Notes under the pieces: model-generated | The model's input: only the letters and a program-made list of their open reading frames with translations | The model's database searches: none | What the model was told of the DNA's origin: nothing | Made by a program: the position numbers and the translations under genes | In this document: in pieces, positions 7,430 to 14,266 of the stretch | How the letters are laid out: every line of letters begins with the position of its first letter | Position numbering within the stretch: the first letter of the stretch is position 1 | Assembly: GCA_011682715.1 (NCBI GenBank) | Contig: JAACEC010000035.1 | Span: forward strand, 1 to 14,321 | Direction of reading: 5' to 3' | Length of the DNA: 14,321 nt | Source: Pseudomonadota bacterium | GTDB taxonomy: Bacteria; Hydrothermota; 32-111; QNBC01

Positions 7430-8748
7430 AATCCGGTTTGATTTAAATCGATCAATATACCGTATTTATATGCGGGGAGACTGTAAAACTCCCCGTATAT
7501 TTTGTAACGCGGATTATATTCACCGTATATTTGCAAAATAAACTCCGGGGACAATCTAATGCCGATGGAGCTTTTTGTAAGCAATGTAAAAGGGACGAAT
7601 TTGTAATTTTTTATGTAATCAAAATCGGAAGAAGCTTCGAGAACATAAGCTACATTGTCATTTTTTAAGCAAAAATGTAAAGAGGAAGAAAAATCCGGGA
7701 CAATCAGCGAATCTCCGTATGCGAAGTTGTTCAGCAGATTGAATGAAAAAGATATATGCATTTTCTCGTATGCCAGATTAAAGCCCGATTTGATCAAACG
7801 AATACTGTCGTTTATCATAATACTGTTTGTCAATGTATCGAAATAAGGGACATTTCTGTAATCCCCGTAGGAGCTGTAAAGATTAATACCCATAAATTTA
7901 AGATTAAAACCGGAATAGTGTTTCACATTGTGGAGATAGATTACTTTCGGTAAAAAGACATCGGGGATTGAATCCGCAAAATCATAAAAATTGCGGATTT
8001 CGTATGTGGGGTTGTAGAACAAACTGATGCTTCCTTTATAAAAATAGAATTTTATGCTTGCATAAGGGAACGGTTTTTTATCTATGAGTTTGGCACCGAG
8101 ATAAATCGTATGGTACAGTTCCCTCTTGTTTAGGTAACCGAGAGCGGGGACAATACAGTTATTGAAAGATTTAAAATGGAAAAAAATGCCGTGGGAATTT
8201 TTAAATTTATAATCAAACTGAGATGAAGTTGTGAGCATCCTCTCGATACCCGAAGTACGTTTGTTCTCGATTGTCTGGTCTATATCCGTTAAGACTGTAA
8301 ATTTTTCAGACGATATCGATTTGAATATATTAAAGTTTAGAAGGAAGTTATGCTTTTCCCCTACGGATTTGTTATCGTAGTAAACAGAAAACAGAAAGTC
8401 ATTATCAGGTACATTGTAAACTCTGAACCCGATACTATTTTTTATGAGAGGATATAAAAGCGAATCGTTCCTGAAAAGATAGAATACATTGTAAGAAAAA
8501 TTATTTCTGTAAACGGATAGGGAGGAGAAGAATTTATTGAAAGGATACGGTTCTGTTTCAATAGACAGTTTATTCATTGTATCCGAGTAGATATAGGGAT
8601 AGAGAAGCATTTTCGACAGAGAATCAGCTTTACTGAAGTATACAACTGACGGAAGTGTGACATCCATCTTCAGCGGGATGTCCGGATCTCTGCCGTAAAG
8701 GGGAAAAATAAATATTAAACTAAATATAATCAGGTATGTTCTTTTCAT
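7426..8748 (-). CDS. Putative outer-membrane beta-barrel protein, unknown function
   Basis: The protein has 440 residues and I do not recognise the family. The N-terminus is a clear signal peptide (MKRTY, then LIIFSLIFIFPLYG, likely cut near residue 19). The mature part is rich in Tyr, Phe, Asn and Ser. It shows many short alternating hydrophobic/polar strands (for example SYNVFYLFRN, FPYASIKFYFYKG, KMHISFSFNL) and no long hydrophobic helix. It ends in phenylalanine (LNQTGF), as outer-membrane barrels recognised by BamA usually do. No TonB box or plug domain was seen. The start overlaps the 3' end of mtnA by 29 nt and has no good Shine-Dalgarno, so it is probably translated by coupling. It is the last gene of the minus-strand operon. 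A periplasmic beta-rich protein is an alternative. Confidence 0.6.
   Translation of the reverse strand: MKRTYLIIFSLIFIFPLYGRDPDIPLKMDVTLPSVVYFSKADSLSKMLLYPYIYSDTMNKLSIETEPYPFNKFFSSLSVYRNNFSYNVFYLFRNDSLLYPLIKNSIGFRVYNVPDNDFLFSVYYDNKSVGEKHNFLLNFNIFKSISSEKFTVLTDIDQTIENKRTSGIERMLTTSSQFDYKFKNSHGIFFHFKSFNNCIVPALGYLNKRELYHTIYLGAKLIDKKPFPYASIKFYFYKGSISLFYNPTYEIRNFYDFADSIPDVFLPKVIYLHNVKHYSGFNLKFMGINLYSSYGDYRNVPYFDTLTNSIMINDSIRLIKSGFNLAYEKMHISFSFNLLNNFAYGDSLIVPDFSSSLHFCLKNDNVAYVLEASSDFDYIKNYKFVPFTLLTKSSIGIRLSPEFILQIYGEYNPRYKIYGEFYSLPAYKYGILIDLNQTGF
7468..7503 (+). terminator. Intrinsic terminator of the plus operon, inside the convergent gene
   Basis: A 12-bp stem (7468-7479 with 7489-7500, one G-U pair) has a GC-rich core CGGGGAG/CTCCCCG and a 9-nt loop. 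A short T-run (TATATTTT) follows on the plus strand. It starts 39 nt after the aldolase stop, within the last codons of the minus-strand gene. On the minus strand the stem is followed by AAATACGG, not a T-run, so the terminator appears one-directional. The T-run is modest. Confidence 0.6.
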
Positions 8749-9739
8749 AAGGTGGTAATATGATTCCTTTTTCCGTTATGATACCGGTGATTAATTCGTT
8801 TGGGGTTATATCGAAGGCAGGATTAATAAAATCCGTTTTTGTTTTAATAAGCCCCTGATATCCGATTTTGTATAACTCCTCGGGAGCTCTCTGTTCTATG
8901 GGAATATCACTCATATCGGAGGCATTTTTGTCGAATGTCGAAGTCGGCGCAGCGATGTAAAACGGTATATTGAAGTACTTTGCATTTATTGCCGTGTCGA
9001 ATGTCCCTATTTTATTTGCGGTATCCCCGTTCATGGCAATTCGATCCGCTCCCGTTATGACAATGTCTATATTTTTATCTTTCATTATGTAAGCTCTTGC
9101 ACTATCGGGTAGAACATGTACGTTTATCCCTTCACTTGCCAGTTCAAATGCCGTGAGTCTTGCCCCCTGCAGGAGAGGTCTGGTTTCTCCCACGTAAACA
9201 TTGGGATTTTTCCCTTCCCAGAACGAGCGATATATTATTCCCAGTGCCGTGCCTATGCCTCCCGTGGCGAGAACTCCCGTATTGCAGTGTGTAAGAATCT
9301 TTGCGTTTTCCTTTATAAGAGTTACGCCGTTGTCAGCGATTCTGTCGCACATCGATTTGTCCTCTTCATGCACAGCAAGAGCAACAAGAGACTCATGAAT
9401 GCGAAATTTATCATCGTGTGATTTTATTATGTTTTCCGTATTATCAAGAACATTAAAAAGATTTACGGCGGTAGGCCGTGAGGATTTGAGAAGCACGATA
9501 TCCTTCAGGAGAGATTTTTTATAATCATCTGTGTTTTTGTTGATATTTAGTACAGAGCTTAGACGAATTCCGTATGCGGCGGCTATACCCAGTAGAGGGG
9601 CACCGCGGATTTGCAACTTCTTTATCGCTTCATATAGTCTCTGTATGCTGTCGATTTCAATGTAAGTCTCATCATTGGGTATTTTTGTCTGATCGAGTAT
9701 GATTATTTTGTTATCTTTGTAAGAAATAGGATTCAACAT
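8720..9739 (-). CDS. mtnA: S-methyl-5-thioribose-1-phosphate isomerase
   Basis: The protein has 339 residues. MtnA isomerises methylthioribose-1-phosphate to methylthioribulose-1-phosphate in the methionine salvage pathway. It belongs to the eIF2B-like family. Conserved features: IRGAPLLGIAAAYG (44-57), SRPTAVNL (87-94), THCNTGVLATGGIGTALG (150-167) with catalytic Cys152, ETRPLLQGARLTAFEL (185-200), ITGADRIAMNGDTANKIGT (228-246) with catalytic Asp232, and INPAFDITP with ITEKGI near the end. The Cys-Asp spacing of 80 matches the known Cys160/Asp240 pair. The NKIGT form favours MtnA over translation factor eIF2B or ribose-1,5-bisphosphate isomerase, but these relatives are close. It overlaps maf by 7 nt upstream. 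GGGGGT lies about 10 nt before the ATG. No other salvage gene (mtnK, mtnB, mtnN/mtnP) is in the window. Confidence 0.9.
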   Translation of the reverse strand: MLNPISYKDNKIIILDQTKIPNDETYIEIDSIQRLYEAIKKLQIRGAPLLGIAAAYGIRLSSVLNINKNTDDYKKSLLKDIVLLKSSRPTAVNLFNVLDNTENIIKSHDDKFRIHESLVALAVHEEDKSMCDRIADNGVTLIKENAKILTHCNTGVLATGGIGTALGIIYRSFWEGKNPNVYVGETRPLLQGARLTAFELASEGINVHVLPDSARAYIMKDKNIDIVITGADRIAMNGDTANKIGTFDTAINAKYFNIPFYIAAPTSTFDKNASDMSDIPIEQRAPEELYKIGYQGLIKTKTDFINPAFDITPNELITGIITEKGIILPPYEKNIPDYI

Positions 9740-10323
9740 TGCCGATTTACCCCCGGTTTGAAGTTGTTCAATATCTCGATAACCCGTTTTACTGGCAATC
9801 CCATTACATTATCTTTGTTCCCTTCGATCTTCTTTATTATGGTATTCCCGTAATCCTGAATGGCGTAGGCACCCGCTTTGTCAAGAAATTCGATTTTATC
9901 GAGGTACTCGTCAATTTCTTTGAGAGACAACGGTTTGAATGTGACATCTGTTTTTGAAAAAGAGGTAACATATTCGTTTGTCTCGGAGTAAAGTACGCAA
10001 AACCCCGTGATAACACGGTGTACCTTTCCGGAAAGAAGTTGAATCATATATCGGGCTTCATCTCTGTTGACAGGTTTACCGAGGATCTTTCCTCCGATTA
10101 CAACCATGGTATCGGCAGCGATAATAAAACTGTCTTTGTACTTTGGGGAAACCGTTTTTGCTTTTTCCACGGCAATTTTCATTGCATTTTTTTCGGGAGT
10201 GGCATCATCGTCATAAAATCTTTCCTCGTTAATATCGGAGGGTGTGATTTTAAAATCGAGTCCCTCTCTTTTTAATAGTTCGATTCGTCGGGGGGATTTT
10301 GAAGCAAGTACAATGTTCCTCAT
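9733..10323 (-). CDS. maf: Maf-family nucleoside triphosphate pyrophosphatase
   Basis: The protein has 196 residues, the usual Maf length. Maf proteins hydrolyse dTTP, UTP or modified nucleotides to monophosphate plus pyrophosphate, cleaning the nucleotide pool; overexpression blocks septation in Bacillus subtilis. Family motifs are ASKSPRR (7-13), IIAADTMV (67-74, metal/base-catalysis Asp71), LGKP (81-84), LSGKVHRVITGF (97-108), DKAGAYAIQ (147-155) and GLPV (174-177). The subgroup specificity (dTTP/UTP versus m7GTP) is not assigned here. Its ATG overlaps the thioesterase stop by 4 nt, so it is translated within that operon. Its 3' end overlaps mtnA by 7 nt. Confidence 0.95.
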   Translation of the reverse strand: MRNIVLASKSPRRIELLKREGLDFKITPSDINEERFYDDDATPEKNAMKIAVEKAKTVSPKYKDSFIIAADTMVVIGGKILGKPVNRDEARYMIQLLSGKVHRVITGFCVLYSETNEYVTSFSKTDVTFKPLSLKEIDEYLDKIEFLDKAGAYAIQDYGNTIIKKIEGNKDNVMGLPVKRVIEILNNFKPGVNRQC

Positions 10324-10760
10324 ATTTTTCTGCTTTTTAGCTCGTTTTCTCTAAGTTCCACTGCGGCGTTGTAGATCCTATTTTCTTCTTCGGTTTCCGG
10401 TTTAAAAACGATGTTATGCGGTTTTTTCTTACCGTTTTCGTCGATTGAAACAAATGTTACGAAACCTTCGACGATTGTGTCGTCACTGTGAAGAGCATTT
10501 GATGCGTGCCCGTAAACGGTAATACTCGTTTTTCCCGTGTAAGCAAGAGATGTGTCGATTTTCACGATATCCCCTTTTCTTGCCGGTTTAGAAAATTTCA
10601 ATCCGTGTATTTTAAGACAGACAAGTCCTTCCGGGTGCCCATAGTGCATGGTAGCCTCGATAAATGTAGCCTCAACGAACCAATCGGCCATTCTACCCGC
10701 GTAAAGTGTTCCGTGATGGTTAAGATCTTCGTTCTTTACAAGTCTTGAAATGCTGTTCAT
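10320..10760 (-). CDS. Hotdog-fold acyl-CoA thioesterase (YciA/BACH type)
   Basis: The protein has 146 residues and a single hotdog domain. It should hydrolyse acyl-CoA to free acid and CoA. LNHHGTLYAGRMADWFVEAT (13-32) corresponds to the family's tN..GtlfGG....-D/E..a helix, with Asp26 and Glu30 as candidate active-site acids. LKFSKPARKGDIVKI (54-68) and SITVYGHASN match the remaining strands. VTFVSIDENGKKKPHNI follows the family's tfVa.de.gkp.p pattern. A usual N-terminal His-x-x-MP-type stretch is shortened here (SRLVKNEDLN). Start: GGAGGG (10766-10771 on the minus strand) is 5 nt from the ATG. It is the first gene of the minus operon and is transcribed divergently from the MscS gene. The AT-rich 63-nt gap must hold its promoter, but I could not fix one. 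Confidence 0.85.
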   Translation of the reverse strand: MNSISRLVKNEDLNHHGTLYAGRMADWFVEATFIEATMHYGHPEGLVCLKIHGLKFSKPARKGDIVKIDTSLAYTGKTSITVYGHASNALHSDDTIVEGFVTFVSIDENGKKKPHNIVFKPETEEENRIYNAAVELRENELKSRKI

Positions 10761-10777
10761 TTAAACCCTCCGTTTAA

Positions 10778-10805
10778 TTGACAAAATATTTTATAAAAGT
10801 ATAAT
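10778..10805 (+). promoter_or_regulatory. Consensus sigma70 promoter for the mscS operon
   Basis: Perfect TTGACA (10778-10783) and perfect TATAAT (10800-10805) are separated by 16 nt. The expected start is near 10812, giving a leader of only about 12 nt that just includes the Shine-Dalgarno AAGGAG (10813-10818) ahead of the ATG at 10824. The other strand of this 63-nt gap must also drive the thioesterase operon. Confidence 0.75.
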
Positions 10806-10823
10806 AACATAAAAGGAGTGTTT

Positions 10824-11648
10824 ATGGAAGTATTTCTGTCGAATTTTATTCATATATGGTTACCGAAGATTATTTTTACGGTAATCGTTTTTGCATTGGC
10901 TTACCTAACTGTATATATTACTGAAAAGATAATTAGAGGCTCCGTAAAACACGCCAATACAAGAAAGATGAAACCGAAACAGTTTGTTACCATAACGCAT
11001 CTTTTTAGTGACATAGCCAAAATCACGATCTATTTTTTTGCTACGGTAATTGTTCTTAACAAATTCGGCATAAACACATCTGCAATCGTAGCCAGTGCGG
11101 GGGTTCTCGGTCTTGCAGTCGGGTTCGGAGCTCAGGAATTGGTAAAGAATGTCATCTCAGGATTGTTTATAATAATGGAAGGAATGTACTATATCGGTGA
11201 TGTTATTGAAATCGACGGTACGGTAGGGACATGCGAAAAGATAAATTTACATAATACGTATATAAGGGATTTTACAGGGAAGGTGTATATCATCCCCAAC
11301 GGGGATATAAGAAAAGTTGTAAATATGAACAGAGATTTTTTAAGGGTGATCGTAAAGGTAGGAATCGGTTATAACGACGATGTTGACGAAGCGATGAATG
11401 TAATGAATGAAATAATAAAAAAATATGCCGATGAAATAAAGGGAAAATATCTCGGAGAATCATCGGTACAGGGGGTAACGGAACTGGGAGATTCGGCCGT
11501 TTACATAAGGGGTATCATAAAGGTATCGCCCGATGTATATTGGGGCAGTATAAGGGAGTTGAACAAAAGAGTTTTAAGTGCATTTAGAAAGGAGGGGATT
11601 AATATTCCCTACAATACGCAAACAGTTTATCTTACAAAGGAGCAGTAA
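10824..11648 (+). CDS. mscS: Small-conductance mechanosensitive channel, MscS family
   Basis: The protein has 274 residues, close to the compact E. coli-type MscS. It is an inner-membrane homoheptameric channel that opens on membrane tension to release solutes during osmotic downshock. Hydrophobic segments lie at about 14-33 (TM1) and 62-80 (TM2). The pore helix at 84-115 carries the family motif GVLGLAVGFGAQELVKNVISG (93-113). GDVIEIDGTVGTCEKINLHNTYIRDFTGKVYIIPNG (125-160) is the beta domain. The alpha/beta C-terminal domain follows. I used ATG 10824 rather than the upstream in-frame GTG at 10818, because that GTG overlaps the Shine-Dalgarno AAGGAG. Its stop overlaps the start of the next gene (TAATG). 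Confidence 0.93.
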   Translation: MEVFLSNFIHIWLPKIIFTVIVFALAYLTVYITEKIIRGSVKHANTRKMKPKQFVTITHLFSDIAKITIYFFATVIVLNKFGINTSAIVASAGVLGLAVGFGAQELVKNVISGLFIIMEGMYYIGDVIEIDGTVGTCEKINLHNTYIRDFTGKVYIIPNGDIRKVVNMNRDFLRVIVKVGIGYNDDVDEAMNVMNEIIKKYADEIKGKYLGESSVQGVTELGDSAVYIRGIIKVSPDVYWGSIRELNKRVLSAFRKEGINIPYNTQTVYLTKEQ

Positions 11649-12673
11649 TGGAAAAGGTCACAAATTTCTTGGTGGATTTGTTAAAGACGAAAAGTCCTTC
11701 CGGACATGCTGAAAGAGCTATTGAATATGTAAAAAACGCATTCGAGAAACTTGATGTGAAATGTGATGTTACCGTTAAGGGTGCTCTTATCTGTTTTATA
11801 AAAGGGAAAAACGGATCTATTAAGAGGACTGTTTCGGCACATGTGGACACACTTGCCGCTATGATTAAGGAGATAAAGGGAGACGGCAGTATCACATTAT
11901 CCAGAATCGGGGGATATACGATGAATTCCGTGGAAGGAGAGTATTGCACCGTTGAAACATTTGACGGTAAATTTTACACGGGAACGATACTTTATAACGA
12001 GACATCCGTTCATGTTTACGATAAAGTAGGAACGACTGATAGAACGGATAAAAATATGGTTGTGCGACTTGATGAAATTGTGAAGAACGATAAAGATGTG
12101 AAAAATCTGGGAATATCCGTGGGTAATTACGTGCACTTCGATCCTCGCGTGTTTGTGAACGAAAGCGGTTTTGTGAAATCTCGCCATCTTGATGATAAGG
12201 CAGGTGTTGCCGTTCTCTATTTAGCTCTTTTAAAGTTGAAGGATAACGGTATGATTCCCGAATATGATACATACTATTTTATAAGCAATAATGAAGAAGT
12301 GGGACATGGTGCACGAGCCGGTTATCCCGGAGATACGGCGGAATTTCTCGCAGTGGATATGGGTGCCGTTGGAAAAGGGCAAGCGTCCAAAGAGGATAAT
12401 GTGGCAATATGCATAAAGGATTCGTCGGGACCGTATAATTACGATTTAACGATGCGTCTGAAAGATATAGCGGTAAAAAATAAGATCAATTATGCCATGG
12501 ATATATTCCCTCATTACGGCTCTGATGCAAGTGCCGCAATAAGTGCCGGATTAAACGCGAAACATGCGCTTATCGGTCCCGGTATCGATGCATCCCATGC
12601 AATGGAGCGAACTCATGTTAAGGGAATCAAGGAGTCGGCGAAATTGCTTTATCATTATATTGTAGGAGATTAA
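11648..12673 (+). CDS. M42-family metalloaminopeptidase
   Basis: The protein has 341 residues and belongs to the glutamyl-aminopeptidase/endoglucanase M family (PepA/YsdC/FrvX-like). These cytosolic di-metal enzymes form dodecameric tetrahedra that trim peptides. Expected ligands are present: AHVDT (His65, Asp67), HLDDKAG (bridging Asp182), SNNEEVGHG (catalytic Glu216 and ligand Glu217), AVDMG (Asp237) and SHAMERTH (His317). The middle (about 85-165) is the inserted PDZ/barrel-like dimerisation domain typical of M42. AAAGGAG just before the ATG overlaps the end of mscS, so the two are co-translated. Substrate preference cannot be read from the sequence. Older annotations of such genes as cellulase should not be trusted. 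Confidence 0.92.
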   Translation: MEKVTNFLVDLLKTKSPSGHAERAIEYVKNAFEKLDVKCDVTVKGALICFIKGKNGSIKRTVSAHVDTLAAMIKEIKGDGSITLSRIGGYTMNSVEGEYCTVETFDGKFYTGTILYNETSVHVYDKVGTTDRTDKNMVVRLDEIVKNDKDVKNLGISVGNYVHFDPRVFVNESGFVKSRHLDDKAGVAVLYLALLKLKDNGMIPEYDTYYFISNNEEVGHGARAGYPGDTAEFLAVDMGAVGKGQASKEDNVAICIKDSSGPYNYDLTMRLKDIAVKNKINYAMDIFPHYGSDASAAISAGLNAKHALIGPGIDASHAMERTHVKGIKESAKLLYHYIVGD

Positions 12674-12674
12674 T

Positions 12675-13526
12675 GTGGAACGAATGCTGTTTAACGTCCC
12701 GGAGATAATTCCTGCGGATATACGTAAAAACAGTTATTTTTTGTCGTTGGAATCGTTGATGAAATATGTCGGATACAATTTTGATTACGAGTTTTTGTTG
12801 GGTACGAGCTTGCATGCTTTTAGAACGAACATTTACCCGGATTTATCGATGTCTTGTATGGATCCTTTTACCGGTTTCAATACGGGAGAATATCTATTAA
12901 ACGCGCTGGGTATGAGATGGAAAACGAGAATGGGAGCGGAAGATGAGGAAGCTGCCCCTCTGACTGTGATGAAAATCGTGGATAGCATAAACAGAGGATT
13001 ACCGGTTATTGCGATTCATTTGGATTATACGGAAAATTGGGGGCTTATTACGGGATACGGTGAAAATATATCCGATTTTTACGGTCTATTCTTTAATCAG
13101 ACAACAAAGGGAAGTAAGATAGTAACATCCTGGCCCTTTATAGCTGTAATTTTGAATGATACCGCCGTGACAAGGACAAAAGAGGAAATAGCGAAGGAGA
13201 CACTTGAAAATTTGGCGTATATTTCTACTCCGGGTATGGTGAATGGTTATTATAACGGCAAACTCGGTATTGAATATATAATCGAGAATAAGCTATATGA
13301 GAAAGAAGAAAGCAAGTTAAGGACAATTTTTGAAGATATAAAGAACAATAGAAAAGTCGCCGTTTCATATCTCGCAAAATACGGAACGGAAATCGGGATT
13401 TCTCGTGTATCCGATTTGATTGGGTTGTATGAGGAAGAAGCCAAGACAGATGTGGAAAATGAAAAAATAGAACGAGTTTGCAGGAAATTTTTAGAAATCG
13501 AAGAAAAAGCACTTGATAAATTGTAA
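12675..13526 (+). CDS. C39/BtrH_N-like protein without evident catalytic Cys/His
   Basis: The protein has 283 residues. The start is GTG at 12675, with TAGGAG (12663-12668) 6 nt away; the next in-frame ATG (12684) is too far from it. The N-terminal half (about 14-165) resembles the papain-like C39/BtrH_N fold: a helix followed by YVGYNFDYEFLLGTSLHAFR (31-50), LNALGMRWKTR (76-85), SINRGLPVIAIHLDYTENWG (104-123) and LITGYGE (124-130). In active relatives a Cys starts the first helix and a His precedes the GYD-type strand. Here the helix carries NSYFLSLES and the strand NWGLITGYG, and the only nearby Cys is Cys61. The C-terminal half is helical and charged (KETLENLAYIS, ERVCRKFLEIEEK). It may be a pseudo-peptidase or binding protein. 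No signal peptide was seen. It follows the M42 gene by 1 nt. The family call is tentative. Confidence 0.45.
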   Translation: MERMLFNVPEIIPADIRKNSYFLSLESLMKYVGYNFDYEFLLGTSLHAFRTNIYPDLSMSCMDPFTGFNTGEYLLNALGMRWKTRMGAEDEEAAPLTVMKIVDSINRGLPVIAIHLDYTENWGLITGYGENISDFYGLFFNQTTKGSKIVTSWPFIAVILNDTAVTRTKEEIAKETLENLAYISTPGMVNGYYNGKLGIEYIIENKLYEKEESKLRTIFEDIKNNRKVAVSYLAKYGTEIGISRVSDLIGLYEEEAKTDVENEKIERVCRKFLEIEEKALDKL

Positions 13527-13541
13527 AAAATATTATATATT
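13513..13541 (+). promoter_or_regulatory. Promoter for tRNA-Leu
   Basis: TTGATA (13513-13518), a 17-nt spacer and TATATT (13536-13541) predict a start near 13548, 6 nt before the tRNA. Each hexamer is one base from consensus. The -35 lies within the last codons of the preceding gene (stop 13524-13526). Confidence 0.55.
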
Positions 13542-13553
13542 CCTACAGCATTT

Positions 13554-13637
13554 GCCGGAGTGGTGAAATTGGTAGACGCAGAGGACTCAAAATCCTCCGG
13601 GGGCAACTCCATGTCGGTTCAAGTCCGACCTCCGGCA
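13554..13637 (+). tRNA. tRNA-Leu (anticodon CAA)
   Basis: The gene is 84 nt and class II. The acceptor GCCGGAG (13554-13560) pairs with CTCCGGC (13630-13636), with discriminator A13637. The anticodon arm GAGGA-CTCAAAA-TCCTC (13581-13597) gives CAA at 13588-13590, reading UUG. The T arm is GTCGG-TTCAAGT-CCGAC (13613-13629). The long variable region between the anticodon and T arms is typical for leucine. CCA is not encoded. Confidence 0.96.
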
Positions 13638-13657
13638 CTTACCTGAGAATGTTGCTG

Positions 13658-13686
13658 TTGACAATATTTTTGGATTATGATATAAG
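13658..13686 (+). promoter_or_regulatory. Second promoter, ahead of tRNA-Lys
   Basis: A perfect TTGACA (13658-13663), a 17-nt spacer and TATAAG (13681-13686) form a strong promoter. TG at 13678-13679 adds an extended -10. The predicted start near 13693 is 6 nt before tRNA-Lys. No terminator separates tRNA-Leu from it, so tRNA-Lys and tRNA-Glu may be made from both promoters. Confidence 0.65.
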
Positions 13687-13698
13687 CTATATCTCGAT

Positions 13699-13774
<76 letters not shown>

Positions 13775-13776
13775 AC

Positions 13777-13848
13777 GTCCCCATCGTCTAGCGGTTAGGA
13801 CACAGCCCTTTCAAGGCTGCGGCACGGGTTCAATTCCCGTTGGGGACG
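13777..13848 (+). tRNA. tRNA-Glu (anticodon UUC)
   Basis: The gene is 72 nt. The acceptor GTCCCCA (13777-13783) pairs with TGGGGAC (13841-13847), with discriminator G13848. The anticodon stem CAGCC/GGCTG encloses CTTTCAA with anticodon TTC at 13810-13812. CCA is not encoded. It begins 2 nt after the CCA of tRNA-Lys, so both come from one transcript. Confidence 0.97.
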
Positions 13849-13851
13849 CTC

Positions 13852-13877
13852 AAAGGAACGATAAAATCGTTCCTTTT
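13852..13877 (+). terminator. Intrinsic terminator of the tRNA operon
   Basis: A perfect 11-bp stem (13852-13862 with 13866-13876, core GGAACGAT/ATCGTTCC) has a 3-nt AAA loop and ends in TTTT-CTATTTAT. It begins 3 nt after the tRNA-Glu discriminator base. Confidence 0.88.
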
Positions 13878-13892
13878 CTATTTATATGATTA

Positions 13893-13920
13893 TTGGCAAA
13901 AAATGCATGTAAAATATAAC
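13893..13920 (+). promoter_or_regulatory. Promoter-like sequence reading into the gene-free right end
   Basis: TTGGCA (13893-13898), a 16-nt spacer and TATAAC (13915-13920) are each one base from consensus. Just after lies a short palindrome TAACAA-TTT-TTGTTA (13917-13931). Nothing protein-coding follows for at least 390 nt, so any transcript would be non-coding as far as can be seen. Chance occurrence in AT-rich DNA is possible. Confidence 0.4.
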
Positions 13921-14040
13921 AATTTTTGTTAGGTTGATGGACATACTTACCACCTCGCCGAGTCATTAGGAGAAAGAAGTAAAAAGTGGGCAATAAAAGT
14001 AAAATATACTGTATAGACTAATGGTAAGAGACCCCCCGTT

Positions 14041-14135
14041 CCTCTTGCTTAGAGATAGTTTATCCGCCATGGATTTGGAAAGGAGAGCCTGCCTGTCGAA
14101 GCTTAAGCGCAGGCGGGTAGCCTTGGCTAAAGAGG
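14041..14135. repeat. Nested imperfect palindrome, REP/interspersed-repeat-like
   Basis: Three nested stems share one axis. The outer stem is CCTCTT (14041-14046) with AAGAGG (14130-14135). The middle is GCCATGG (14066-14072) with CCTTGGC (14121-14127), one mismatch. The inner is CCTGCCTG (14088-14095) with CAGGCGGG (14110-14117), with a 14-nt loop. It is visibly more GC-rich than its surroundings. This could fold as RNA or as extruded single-stranded DNA. I infer a mobile palindromic element, but copy number elsewhere in the genome is unknown. Confidence 0.5.
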
Positions 14136-14141
14136 GATCAC

Positions 14142-14266
14142 TATTTCCACCTCGTAGGTGTAAATTATAAATGGTGTTCACAGCATCTCACAATTCCCCT
14201 CTATAGAAGGGAGAGCCAAGAAGTGGTGGGGTGTTTTTCTTTATTTACACCTACGAGGTGGAAATA
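14142..14266. repeat. 24-bp perfect inverted repeat flanking a 77-nt core
   Basis: The arm at 14142-14165 is the exact reverse complement of the arm at 14243-14266 (24 of 24 bases). Each arm is also nearly self-palindromic around CACCT-CGT-AGGTG (14149-14161) or its complement, so each can form its own small hairpin. The core contains CCCT/AGGG and CCCC/GGGG pairings. Candidates are a MITE-like insertion, a REP pair (REPIN-like) or an invertible segment. No target-site duplication is evident at the edges (C14141 versus A14267). Confidence 0.65.

Noticed and set aside
10818..10823. GTG start two codons upstream for mscS
   Set aside because: It overlaps the Shine-Dalgarno AAGGAG. ATG 10824 sits at the proper 5-nt spacing.
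13986..14021. 11-codon open frame from GTG after AGGAG
   Set aside because: It is too short, with poor spacing from the AGGAG, and no conservation can be judged from one sequence.
13966..14181. 71-residue minus-strand open frame at the right end
   Set aside because: It runs through the palindromic element and one inverted-repeat arm. The translation is low-complexity Ser/Leu/Arg, and it is best explained as repeat DNA read through by chance.
14142..14266. CRISPR array
   Set aside because: There are only two repeat copies, in inverted orientation, with a 77-nt gap and no cas gene. The palindromic repeat resembles CRISPR repeats only superficially.
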